Positions 7,400 through 15,105 of a stretch of DNA of 29,882 bases are shown piece by piece. The position numbers and the translations under genes were made by a program. The stretch lies in contig JBJTHJ010000070.1 in the NCBI GenBank assembly GCA_046094385.1, positions 1 to 29,882 on the forward strand. The letters run 5' to 3'. How positions within the stretch are numbered: position 1 is the first letter of the stretch; each line of letters opens with the position of its first letter. The notes under the pieces were generated by a model, which was not told the origin of the DNA, did not search any database, and was given only the letters and a program-made list of their open reading frames with translations. This DNA is from ZLKRG08 sp046094385. GTDB lineage: Bacteria; Actinomycetota; Actinomycetes; Nanopelagicales; Nanopelagicaceae.

Positions 7400-9921
7400 T
7401 TGACTTCCTTTCCGATTATCAGATCATCACCGATTAACTCTAGGAAGATCTCCTCTAAGCTAGTTGAATTCTTCAAGATCTTCTTCAAAGTCCCAGTTGC
7501 AATCAACTTGCCGCGGTGCATCAAGACCACATGGGAACAGGTCTGCTGTACCTCAGCAAGTAGATGTGAAGAGATGATCACGGTACGCCCGCCTTTGGCG
7601 TAACGTTTTAGAACTGAACGCATCTCTGCGATCTGCTGTGGATCTAATCCATTGGTCGGTTCATCAAGCACCAAAATCTCTGGAAGCCCCATCATCGCCT
7701 GCGCAATCGCTAAGCGTTGGCGCATTCCTTGGCTATATGAACGCACCTTCTTATCTAGCGCGCTACCTAACTTGGTGATCTTGATGACCTCTTCTAATTG
7801 TGGATCAACATCGCGTCCGATCGCACGCCAATAGAGATCTAAGTTCTCGCGCCCGGTCATGTGCGGTAAGAATCCAGGACCTTCAACAAAGGAACCCAGC
7901 TTCGATAGCGCCGATGAACCCGGGAATACTGGATGACCATCGATCCAAATTCCACCTTCGGTCGGCATGATCAATCCCATCAACATTCGAAGTGTGGTGG
8001 TCTTACCTGCGCCATTTGGTCCAAGCAATCCCAGAACCTGGCCACGACCGACGCTAAAGGAGAGATCATCAACTGCGCGATAACCATCTCCGTAAACTTT
8101 TGAAAGATTTGAGATTTGAATCAAATTCTTATCGCTCGCAATTACATCTGCCACGATTCTAGGACGCTTCACTCTGATGAAAATCAAGGCCAGTATCAAA
8201 GTTAATAACGCCATAAACGGCCAGAAGATGTACTGCGATGAAGTGGTCGCGCTATTTAAAGGAATGGTCGGATACTCAAGATCCGAAATCGGTGTGACTG
8301 TATAGAAACGTCCATCTACTGGTAGGGCATAACCTTGATCTGTTGCAGATACTGCCACCACCAACTTCTCACCTGGCGCTAACTTTATAAATGCAGCTGG
8401 CAATTTGATTTCAGCATCTAAACCAGATTTTGGAATATCGGTTAATTTAACTGGTGCCACGATGCCACCTGGTAGTCGAAGCGCACCGCTTCGAGATTGC
8501 GCCATCAATGAGAAGAAGAGTGTGGCATCACTTGTAGAACTGGTAACTCGCACTTTGATCTTGGAGCTACCCACCACATTAATTGCACGGTCAGCAGCTT
8601 TGCTTGCAAACTGTGCGCTCTGACCAGGTAGCAACGCCGGAGATAGGGTTCCAAAAGAATTATTGCCACCTAATGCGGCGAGCGCGCTACTTGCTAATGA
8701 GCCTGCACTACCGAGTCCTGGCAATGAACTTAGCGCAGCTGGTACTCCACCAATCGGTGAGAAGAATGGTCCCATGTTTGAATCAATCTCAATTGATTGA
8801 TACTCCGCATTGATTGGTAAACGATCACTTTGCAGGATAGTTGCGATGGCAGTGGAGTCAGAGACCGACAATGTTCCGGTGGCATCGGTTACTTGGAACT
8901 TTGGAAATTCGATGGCTCTGCCTTTTAGATGCTTATCAAACCATTGGATACTTGCAAGATTTAATCGTTCTTCTTCTGAATTGCCACCATCGTGGCCACC
9001 AGAGTGCCAGATCAACGCCAACTTATCTTTTGCACTTCCTTTAGAGATTTCTGCGGCATTCTCCAAGCTCTCAGTAAGTGGAAATAATGAATCTTCTTCC
9101 CCTTGCATCAAAAGCGTGGGAGCAGAGATCTTGGCTACATACTGCTTCGGCGATGAATAATTCATCAATTCGATCTGCGCTTGATTAGGTTGTCCAACCG
9201 AGACTGCGCTCTGGAATGCTTCACACCAACGTTCTTCGAAGTTACCGCATTGGCCTAAATATGAGTTCTGTAAAGCGGTAAATGAGAAGAAGGTGCCTGC
9301 CCAAATCTTTTTAAATGGGCCAGCGCTAGTGCTACTTCCTGAAACTACCGCGTTTTGGGGAAAGAGCGCCTGGTTCAAATCACTCCAAGTGATATCTGCA
9401 CTGATTGCTTTGACCCTTTGATCACTTGCAGCCAACATCAAAGAGAGCGCTCCGCCATATGATCCACCCGTTGCACCCACCAACAACTCTCCGTCAGAGT
9501 TCTTTGCGACTTCACTACGGGTGGCTAGATAATCGATTAATTTTGAGGCATCCGCGACTTCGTTATCGGGAGCGTTCATGGTGATTAAACCAGTTGAATT
9601 TCCAAATCCTCTGGCGCTATAGGTGAGCGCGACATAACCGCTTCTTGCTAGTTGTTCTGCAAAATCTCGCTCTGAATTCTTGTTTCCACCAAAACCATGT
9701 GCGATCAAGATAGCAGGAGCCGGTAATTGCTCTGGCAAGAACAAAGTGGTGTCGATGGTGACACTTGCACCCGGAACATTCTCTTCGATCGTCTTTATCG
9801 CAACGCTATTGCTTGCATTAATGAATGTAAGCGCCAATGAGCCAAGAAGTAGCGAAATGATTATTACAATCGTGCGTCTTGAAAATCTGAACTTTAGACC
9901 AATCGCAGGCGCTTTCAACAT
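7396..9921 (-). CDS. extracytoplasmic S15/PepX-like hydrolase fused to ABC ATPase
   Basis: An 841-residue fusion. Order: N-terminal membrane anchor (about 17-36); alpha/beta-hydrolase of the CocE/X-Pro peptidase type with AHGFGGNK oxyanion loop, nucleophile elbow GGSYGG (Ser154), acid near EEDSLFP and His in HSGGHDGG; a Gly/Ala/Ser-rich linker (about 390-430); a PepX_C-like beta-sandwich (about 440-560); a second membrane span (FWPFMALLTLILALIFI); then a complete ABC ATPase with Walker A GPNGAGKTT, signature YSQGMRQR, Walker B ILVLDEP and H-loop SSH. The two spans place the hydrolase outside and the ATPase inside. Start: ATG at 9921 with TAGGCT six bases upstream; an in-frame TTG at 9927 adds two residues. 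It overlaps the permease gene by four bases. The biological role is unknown; export or immunity coupled to peptide or ester hydrolysis is inference. Confidence 0.9.
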   Translation of the reverse strand: MLKAPAIGLKFRFSRRTIVIIISLLLGSLALTFINASNSVAIKTIEENVPGASVTIDTTLFLPEQLPAPAILIAHGFGGNKNSERDFAEQLARSGYVALTYSARGFGNSTGLITMNAPDNEVADASKLIDYLATRSEVAKNSDGELLVGATGGSYGGALSLMLAASDQRVKAISADITWSDLNQALFPQNAVVSGSSTSAGPFKKIWAGTFFSFTALQNSYLGQCGNFEERWCEAFQSAVSVGQPNQAQIELMNYSSPKQYVAKISAPTLLMQGEEDSLFPLTESLENAAEISKGSAKDKLALIWHSGGHDGGNSEEERLNLASIQWFDKHLKGRAIEFPKFQVTDATGTLSVSDSTAIATILQSDRLPINAEYQSIEIDSNMGPFFSPIGGVPAALSSLPGLGSAGSLASSALAALGGNNSFGTLSPALLPGQSAQFASKAADRAINVVGSSKIKVRVTSSTSDATLFFSLMAQSRSGALRLPGGIVAPVKLTDIPKSGLDAEIKLPAAFIKLAPGEKLVVAVSATDQGYALPVDGRFYTVTPISDLEYPTIPLNSATTSSQYIFWPFMALLTLILALIFIRVKRPRIVADVIASDKNLIQISNLSKVYGDGYRAVDDLSFSVGRGQVLGLLGPNGAGKTTTLRMLMGLIMPTEGGIWIDGHPVFPGSSALSKLGSFVEGPGFLPHMTGRENLDLYWRAIGRDVDPQLEEVIKITKLGSALDKKVRSYSQGMRQRLAIAQAMMGLPEILVLDEPTNGLDPQQIAEMRSVLKRYAKGGRTVIISSHLLAEVQQTCSHVVLMHRGKLIATGTLKKILKNSTSLEEIFLELIGDDLIIGKEVK

Positions 9922-9927
9922 GCGCAA

Positions 9928-9933
9928 AGCCTA
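9928..9933 (-). promoter_or_regulatory. -10 box for the hydrolase-ATPase operon
   Basis: Minus-strand TAGGCT lies six bases before the ATG at 9921 and supports that start over the TTG at 9927. No Shine-Dalgarno site is present. Confidence 0.35.
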
Positions 9934-10030
9934 GGCAAATCTAGACTTTTAGGCCAATTTAATAAATTTAATCTAGGTCATAATTTTCGCCAATGATTGC
10001 TCAAATAATGTAAAGGGTATCCGCTCAAAA

Positions 10031-10058
10031 GATTCGGGTGTAATGATTCGGGTGTAAT
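10031..10058. repeat. 14-bp perfect tandem repeat upstream of copper monooxygenase
   Basis: gattcgggtgtaat occurs twice head to tail (10031-10044 and 10045-10058), 33 bases upstream of the start codon at 10091. It sits where a -35 region or activator site would be expected, so it may be a duplicated regulatory element. Confidence 0.85.
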
Positions 10059-10078
10059 TAGGTATCCATCGCTCTTGG

Positions 10079-10084
10079 TAAACT
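10079..10084 (+). promoter_or_regulatory. -10 box for copper monooxygenase
   Basis: TAAACT lies six bases before the ATG at 10091; there is no Shine-Dalgarno site, so a leaderless mRNA is likely. The 14-bp tandem repeat covers the -35 area. Confidence 0.4.
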
Positions 10085-10090
10085 CTCATT

Positions 10091-11284
10091 ATGAAGTTAC
10101 CGAGGCCTTATTCAATGCAGCTCTTGGTCTTGGCTGGAATCTTTAAAAGAAAGATTAAAGGAACTATTAATAGAACTAGCCTATTTCTTCTTATGGCTGG
10201 GCTACTTGTACCACTTACCTCAGATAGTGCGCAGGCTGCAAAGAGACAATCCCCGACTCGATATGAAATCAAGATGCCCAAGCCATACCAACCTAAAGGT
10301 TTAAATGGTGGATTCGATGATTATCGTTGTTTCTTAATTGACCCAAAAGTAAAGACCAACTCGATATTGACCACCATTGAGTTTCTACCGCAGAGCAAAG
10401 AAATCGTGCATCATGCGATTCTCTTTAGATTACCTGCCGCGCAGGTAGCTAATGCGCAAGAACTAGATAAAGAGCAAGATGGCTGGTCCTGTTTCGGTGG
10501 TTCGGGTATCGGCACCATGTTCCAATCTTTCGTTAACACCCCTTGGCTTAGCGCTTGGGTGCCGGGGCGAAATCGCGATGTAGCGCCTAAAGGTTATGGA
10601 TACCCTTTTAATAAAGGTGATCAGATCGTGCTACAAGTTCATTACAACTTACTTGCAGCGCATTCAGGAGATAAAGTCACTGATCAATCCAGGATTGTCT
10701 TAAGTGGGGTTGCCGCAACTGGGGCAAAGGTCAAAACTTTAAATTACGAATTGCTACCTGCTCCAGTAGAGCTGGCATGTCCACCAGGAGTTACCGGACC
10801 ACTTTGTGATCGAAAGAAATCATTGATGGATCTGGCAGCACGCACCTCACCGATTAGCGCATTGGAGGTAACTGGAATCTCGGTGCTCTGTAAACAAGAT
10901 CCATTTAATCCAATTCCAAGTAACACTTCTACGTGTGACAAAGTAATCAGAAGGCCTCAATTGGTGGTTGCCGCAGCGCCACATATGCATTTACTTGGCC
11001 GATCATTAAAGATCACTGCAAATCCTGGAACTTCAAATGAGACGGTGTTGTTAGATAATCAAAATTACAACTTCGATGATCAATCAGCAAAAGTTTTAGC
11101 AAAACCTTTCAAATTAAATACCGGAGATACGGTTCGAGTTCAATGCACCTTTGATCCAACGCTACGACAGAAACTTCCGGTACTTAAAAATTTGCCACCA
11201 AAATACATCACCTGGGGTGAAGGCTCTGGCGATGAGATGTGCCTTGGAGTGCTGATTACCTCAAAAGAAGTTGCCACCAGCTAA
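10091..11284 (+). CDS. secreted type II copper monooxygenase-like protein (PHM/DBH fold)
   Basis: A 397-residue exported protein resembling the ascorbate-dependent type II copper monooxygenases (peptidylglycine alpha-hydroxylating monooxygenase and dopamine beta-hydroxylase). All six copper ligands can be proposed: His107-His108 in IVHHAILF and His184 in LQVHYN for the first site, and His298 and His300 in PHMHLLG plus Met383 in DEMCLG for the second. The signal sequence is the hydrophobic stretch before SDSAQA, cleaved near residue 50. The N-terminal part before RTSLFLLMAG is unusually long, so the mature start codon may be internal, but TAAACT before 10091 favours the assigned ATG. It stands alone between the exporter operon and the peptide-uptake cluster. 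Substrate is unknown; bacterial members are poorly characterised. Confidence 0.82.
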   Translation: MKLPRPYSMQLLVLAGIFKRKIKGTINRTSLFLLMAGLLVPLTSDSAQAAKRQSPTRYEIKMPKPYQPKGLNGGFDDYRCFLIDPKVKTNSILTTIEFLPQSKEIVHHAILFRLPAAQVANAQELDKEQDGWSCFGGSGIGTMFQSFVNTPWLSAWVPGRNRDVAPKGYGYPFNKGDQIVLQVHYNLLAAHSGDKVTDQSRIVLSGVAATGAKVKTLNYELLPAPVELACPPGVTGPLCDRKKSLMDLAARTSPISALEVTGISVLCKQDPFNPIPSNTSTCDKVIRRPQLVVAAAPHMHLLGRSLKITANPGTSNETVLLDNQNYNFDDQSAKVLAKPFKLNTGDTVRVQCTFDPTLRQKLPVLKNLPPKYITWGEGSGDEMCLGVLITSKEVATS

Positions 11285-11354
11285 AACATTCATTTTTTCA
11301 CTTTTCTTCTCTTTTCTTCTCGCGTCCGGATCAAATCCATCCTGGAGAAAGTAT

Positions 11355-11382
11355 TTGGAAATTGTTAAGAAAGCGTTATAAA
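11355..11382 (+). promoter_or_regulatory. promoter of the peptide-binding protein gene
   Basis: TTGGAA (11355-11360), a 16-base spacer and TATAAA (11377-11382) form a plausible sigma-70-type promoter. Transcription from it would give an mRNA leader of about 140 bases before the ATG at 11529. Unlike most genes here, this one has a leader and a strong Shine-Dalgarno site (aaggag, 11518-11523). Confidence 0.5.
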
Positions 11383-11454
11383 AGTAAGGAGAGTTCTGGG
11401 GCGATAAAGGCCGCTCACCTGTTGTCTAAATTGAACGGTTCAGGCACGATTAGC

Positions 11455-11473
11455 CCAATTCGTCGCGAGTTGG
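11455..11473 (+). other. hairpin in the mRNA leader of the peptide-binding protein
   Basis: ccaattcg (11455-11462) pairs with cgagttgg (11466-11473) over eight bases including one G-U pair, with a three-base loop. It lies 45 bases before the Shine-Dalgarno site, in the leader. It may stabilise the transcript or have regulatory use; no known riboswitch is recognised. Confidence 0.4.
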
Positions 11474-11528
11474 TAGTCACTAGCTAGGACTGGCGCCTCG
11501 GGACGATTAACCCCTATAAGGAGAAATA

Positions 11529-13370
11529 ATGCAATTAAAACTAACGCTACGTAAGGCGAAGGTTGCGACATTGGTCGGAGCTTTGGCAGCTACTGGTGTT
11601 CTGATCGCGCCTGCATCTGCAGCAGATCGAACCACTGTGGTGCTAACACAGCCAACTCCACTATCAAGTCTTAACTCAAGTACCCCAGATACAAACCTGG
11701 CAACCAACTCGGAAGTTCTATATCCGACTGGTTTTGGTTTCTATTACGGTAACAACGTAAAGAAGATTGTGCCAAACACACGTTTCGGTACTTGGAAAGT
11801 TACAAACAAGTCTGCTACCGACTTCCGTGTTCAATACACTGTAAGAAGTGGTCAAAAGTGGAGCGATGGAACCCCAATCGATGCAGTTGATTTATTGCTA
11901 ACTCACGTGCTTTCAAGCAGTGATTATGCGAAGTCAGCTGGCTTGGGCGATCCTAAGGAAGCCACTTCAGCATTCGATTCACTTGGTTATGGTGGTCCAT
12001 ACGATGACAACATCAAGAGCGTCGTTCTAAGTGATAACAAGATGCAACTTGAATTGCGCTATGGCGCAATCATCCCAGATTGGGAGCTCTATGCTCCTAG
12101 TCCAAACCCAGTTCACGCATTGTCATTACTTGCTGATGGCAAGACCAAGCTAGGAACTGCATCTGAGAATCTAGCTGCTAAGGCAAAGTTCCTTGCAGAC
12201 TACGAATCAAAGAACACTGCTCGCCTAAAGGCTATGGGCAAGGTCTGGTCAAAGGATTACAACATCACCACGGTGAACTCATCGACCAACCCATTGCTAC
12301 TAGTTAGCAACGGTAACTTTGAGATTCAATCTTGCGTTGACCAGGTAAGTTGCACCTTGGTACTGAACAAGGACCTAAATGGTCAATCAGGACCAAAGGC
12401 CAATGGCATCGACAAGATCGTATACCGATTCGATGTTGCAGATACCTCTGCTCCACAGGCGCTTGCTAACAAGGAAATTGACCTTTATGCAGGTCAAGTA
12501 ACTGCTGATGGCTTGACACAGCTAAAGAACGTCAAGGGAATCAGATTGAGTACTGCTCCACAATCAACATACGAGCAGATCTCACTACGTACCGGAGCTC
12601 CGAATCTAAAGGGAACTTACAACGGTCCATTCGCAGGTACTTCTCGTAAGGCGCAGGCTATACGTCGCGCATTCTTACTTGCAGTTCCACGTGAAGATAT
12701 GATCGCAAAGATCATCAAGCCAACTGATCCAGATGCAGTTGTTTTGAACTCACGTACCTACATGCCATCTGATGGCGCTGGATACACCAGCTTCATCTCA
12801 AAGAACCTTTCTGGTTCATTTAGCGCTTCATACGATGCTCGCATCGCAGAAGCACAGAAGCTAATGGATCTATACGCAAAGGGCTGGAGACAGAAGCCAA
12901 TTGCAGTCACGTTCTTGCATCGTAACAATGCTCGTCGTACTGCACAGTTCAACCTATATGCACAATCATGGGCAAAGGTTGGATTCAAGGTTACTGCTCT
13001 AGCAATTCCTAACTGGTCTACCAAGTTAAGTGACACCACAATTGACGGTGCGCTATTTGCTTGGGGAGCTGGACTTCCAACTCAACCAAACGACTGCCCA
13101 CAAGTTAAGTCTGATTCTCCAAACTCAACATTTGGTTGGGAGAGCGAGATCGTTCTTCAGGCTTGTAAGGAGCTAGAGTCAAGCGCATTGTCAACAATCA
13201 AGCGCGATGCTCTATGGTTGAAGGTGGAGCGCGAGCTTCTAAAGAACGCTTACACCCTTCCACTATTCCAGTGGCCAGGTGTAACCGCGGTCAACTCAGA
13301 CCTAAAGAACGTAAAGCCATCACCAATTACTCCAAACCTTGTTTGGAACTATTGGGAGTGGACCTACTGA
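11529..13370 (+). CDS. ABC transporter substrate-binding protein, family 5 (DppA/OppA-like)
   Basis: A 613-residue extracytoplasmic oligopeptide- or dipeptide-binding protein (SBP_bac_5). Residues 1-31 form a Sec signal peptide ending APASA|AD. The typical segment VRSGQKWSDGTPIDAVD follows at about residue 104, and the family pattern continues to the end (TLPLFQWPGVTAVN...). There is no lipobox cysteine at the cleavage site, which is unusual for a binding protein in a single-membrane actinobacterium; it may be held by the permeases or be released. The aaggag Shine-Dalgarno site five bases before the ATG and the leader point to strong expression, as expected for binding proteins. It is followed by two hairpins and then the permease genes. 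Confidence 0.92.
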   Translation: MQLKLTLRKAKVATLVGALAATGVLIAPASAADRTTVVLTQPTPLSSLNSSTPDTNLATNSEVLYPTGFGFYYGNNVKKIVPNTRFGTWKVTNKSATDFRVQYTVRSGQKWSDGTPIDAVDLLLTHVLSSSDYAKSAGLGDPKEATSAFDSLGYGGPYDDNIKSVVLSDNKMQLELRYGAIIPDWELYAPSPNPVHALSLLADGKTKLGTASENLAAKAKFLADYESKNTARLKAMGKVWSKDYNITTVNSSTNPLLLVSNGNFEIQSCVDQVSCTLVLNKDLNGQSGPKANGIDKIVYRFDVADTSAPQALANKEIDLYAGQVTADGLTQLKNVKGIRLSTAPQSTYEQISLRTGAPNLKGTYNGPFAGTSRKAQAIRRAFLLAVPREDMIAKIIKPTDPDAVVLNSRTYMPSDGAGYTSFISKNLSGSFSASYDARIAEAQKLMDLYAKGWRQKPIAVTFLHRNNARRTAQFNLYAQSWAKVGFKVTALAIPNWSTKLSDTTIDGALFAWGAGLPTQPNDCPQVKSDSPNSTFGWESEIVLQACKELESSALSTIKRDALWLKVERELLKNAYTLPLFQWPGVTAVNSDLKNVKPSPITPNLVWNYWEWTY

Positions 13371-13381
13371 GTTTGATTGAT

Positions 13382-13404
13382 TCCAACAGTTTCAACTGTT
13401 TGGA
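13382..13404 (+). other. inverted repeat after the binding-protein stop codon
   Basis: tccaacagtt (13382-13391) is followed two bases later by its complement aactgtttgga (13394-13404) with one bulged T. It lies 11 bases after the stop codon and before the much stronger hairpin at 13433-13475, and could protect the 3' end of the binding-protein mRNA. Confidence 0.45.
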
Positions 13405-13432
13405 GTAATTAACTTAGAAATTAGTAAGGAGA

Positions 13433-13475
13433 ATTTCGCGGGAATTTGGAGGTTTCCTCCAGATTCCCGCGAAAT
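13433..13475 (+). terminator. 20-bp hairpin between binding protein and permease genes
   Basis: Arms 13433-13452 and 13456-13475 pair over 20 bases (one G-U pair) around a three-base TTT loop. The downstream tract (ctcttgttta) is only moderately T-rich. This fits a partial terminator or mRNA-stabilising hairpin that lets the binding protein be made in excess over the permeases, a common layout in ABC uptake operons. Confidence 0.8.
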
Positions 13476-13560
13476 CTCTTGTTTAAGCAAGTGATAAAGT
13501 AGACTTTGATAAATAAACATTAAGCTCAATTAATCAGCCTATATATTGAGGAGTCAGAGA

Positions 13561-15105
13561 GTGCTGGCATTCATCGGACGACGAATTGGTACCTTGGTCG
13601 TAATCCTCTTCGGCTCCAGCTTTATTCTCTATAACCTAACTGCAATCTCAGGTGATCCGCTCGAGCAATTAAAATTTGCAACCGATGAGCGATCCAAAGC
13701 GACTCTTAGAGCCTTAACAAGACAATTAGATCTAGAGACGCCTCCTCCTCTTAGATATTTCAAATGGCTTAAAGGAATTTTGGGGTTATTTGTTGGAAAC
13801 CCTAATTTTGGTCTTACCCGAGATGGCGAACCAGTTCTCGATCGACTCGCAGCTGCGATTCCGGTAACTTTAAGATTGGTGACTGCAGCGACGCTCACCG
13901 CAATAATCCTCGGAATTACCCTTGGAATAATCACCGCGCTTCGTCAATACAGCCGCTTTGACTATGTAGTTACCTTCTTCTCATTTTTGATGTTCTCACT
14001 ACCAATCTTCTGGGTAGCTGTGCTACTAAAAGAGTTTTTGGCTATTCGTTTCAATGATTTTCTACAGAATGCGACGATACCAATTGGGTGGCTGATTCTC
14101 TTATCAGTCTTATCTGCAATATTTTGGACCGGAATCCTTGGCGGACAGAGAGCTGCGCTGATTCGTAACTTTGCAATTGTCTTCACGGTAACTGGCTCGA
14201 TACTCACCTTTATCAGCGCCACCAAATGGTTACTAGATCCAGGACTTGGCCCAATAGTCCTCTTCCTATTTGCAATCGGAATTGCCTACGGAATGACCGC
14301 AGTCTCAATCGGAATCGAGAATAAATCAGCGCTCAAAGCCTCAGTATCCATGGCAATTCTGACTTTGATTCTCTATTACCCGCTGCAATACATCTTTGAT
14401 CGCTATTCCAGCTGGTTACTACTCTTACTTCTATTAGTACTCACGGTCGGTACTGCCGCACTCTTCGGCAAAGTGTTTGCCAAAATTGATCAAGGTCCGG
14501 TAATTAGAACCACGATCCTGACTGGCATCGGTTGCGGATTGCTTATTATTCTCGATCGATTAATGCAAACTTGGTCAGGTTACATTGCAGATGATGCGGT
14601 AAATGGCCGTCCAATCCCAACAATCGGTCAATTAGATCCGCTATTAACCTCAACTGATTTCTGGGTAATCACTCTTGATAGGGCAGTCCACTTAATTCTG
14701 CCAACCGTGGCACTTACCCTTATTTCATTTGCAGGCTATATCCGTTTCTCTCGTGGAACTTTGCTCGAGGTCTTAAATCAGGATTACATCAGAACCGCTC
14801 GTGCTAAGGGGTTAAATGAACGTACCGTGATCATGAGACATGCATTTAGAAATACCATGATCCCTCTGACCACTATCGTGGTGGTGGACTTAGCCGGAAT
14901 CATCGGCGGCGCAATCATCACAGAACGAGTATTTGGATGGTCCGGAATGGGTACGCTCTTTAATAAAGCGATTGGCACATATGATCTTAATTTGTTGATG
15001 GGAGTATTTTTCATAACTGCATCGCTATCGGTGCTTGCAAATCTCGTGGCGGACTTGCTTTATGCAGTACTAGATCCGCGCATTCGTGTAGGAGCAAGAA
15101 AATGA
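13561..15105 (+). CDS. peptide ABC transporter permease (DppB-like), enlarged
   Basis: A 514-residue inner-membrane permease of the DppB/OppB group. N-terminus LAFIGRRIGTLVVILFGSS, the central segment FLMFSLPIFWVAVLL, the EAA loop (YIRTARAKGLNERTVIMRH) and the ending AVLDPRIRVG are all canonical. Family members are usually about 310-340 residues. Here roughly 190 extra residues, forming about six more hydrophobic spans, are inserted between residue ~165 and ~350, before the HLILPTVALTL segment. Start: GTG 13561, seven bases after gaggag (13548-13553); an upstream in-frame TTG at 13546 overlaps that site and is less likely. The stop overlaps the next gene by four bases. Confidence 0.9.
   Translation: MLAFIGRRIGTLVVILFGSSFILYNLTAISGDPLEQLKFATDERSKATLRALTRQLDLETPPPLRYFKWLKGILGLFVGNPNFGLTRDGEPVLDRLAAAIPVTLRLVTAATLTAIILGITLGIITALRQYSRFDYVVTFFSFLMFSLPIFWVAVLLKEFLAIRFNDFLQNATIPIGWLILLSVLSAIFWTGILGGQRAALIRNFAIVFTVTGSILTFISATKWLLDPGLGPIVLFLFAIGIAYGMTAVSIGIENKSALKASVSMAILTLILYYPLQYIFDRYSSWLLLLLLLVLTVGTAALFGKVFAKIDQGPVIRTTILTGIGCGLLIILDRLMQTWSGYIADDAVNGRPIPTIGQLDPLLTSTDFWVITLDRAVHLILPTVALTLISFAGYIRFSRGTLLEVLNQDYIRTARAKGLNERTVIMRHAFRNTMIPLTTIVVVDLAGIIGGAIITERVFGWSGMGTLFNKAIGTYDLNLLMGVFFITASLSVLANLVADLLYAVLDPRIRVGARK

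Noticed and set aside
8810..9160. 116-codon plus-strand open frame
   Set aside because: It lies wholly inside the hydrolase-ATPase gene on the other strand and its translation is of shadow type.
11239..11487. 82-codon plus-strand open frame after the copper monooxygenase
   Set aside because: It begins inside the monooxygenase gene in another frame and crosses the promoter of the binding protein; low-complexity start, no ribosome site.
13546..13560. TTG at 13546 as permease start
   Set aside because: It would place the start on the gaggag ribosome site that correctly serves GTG 13561.
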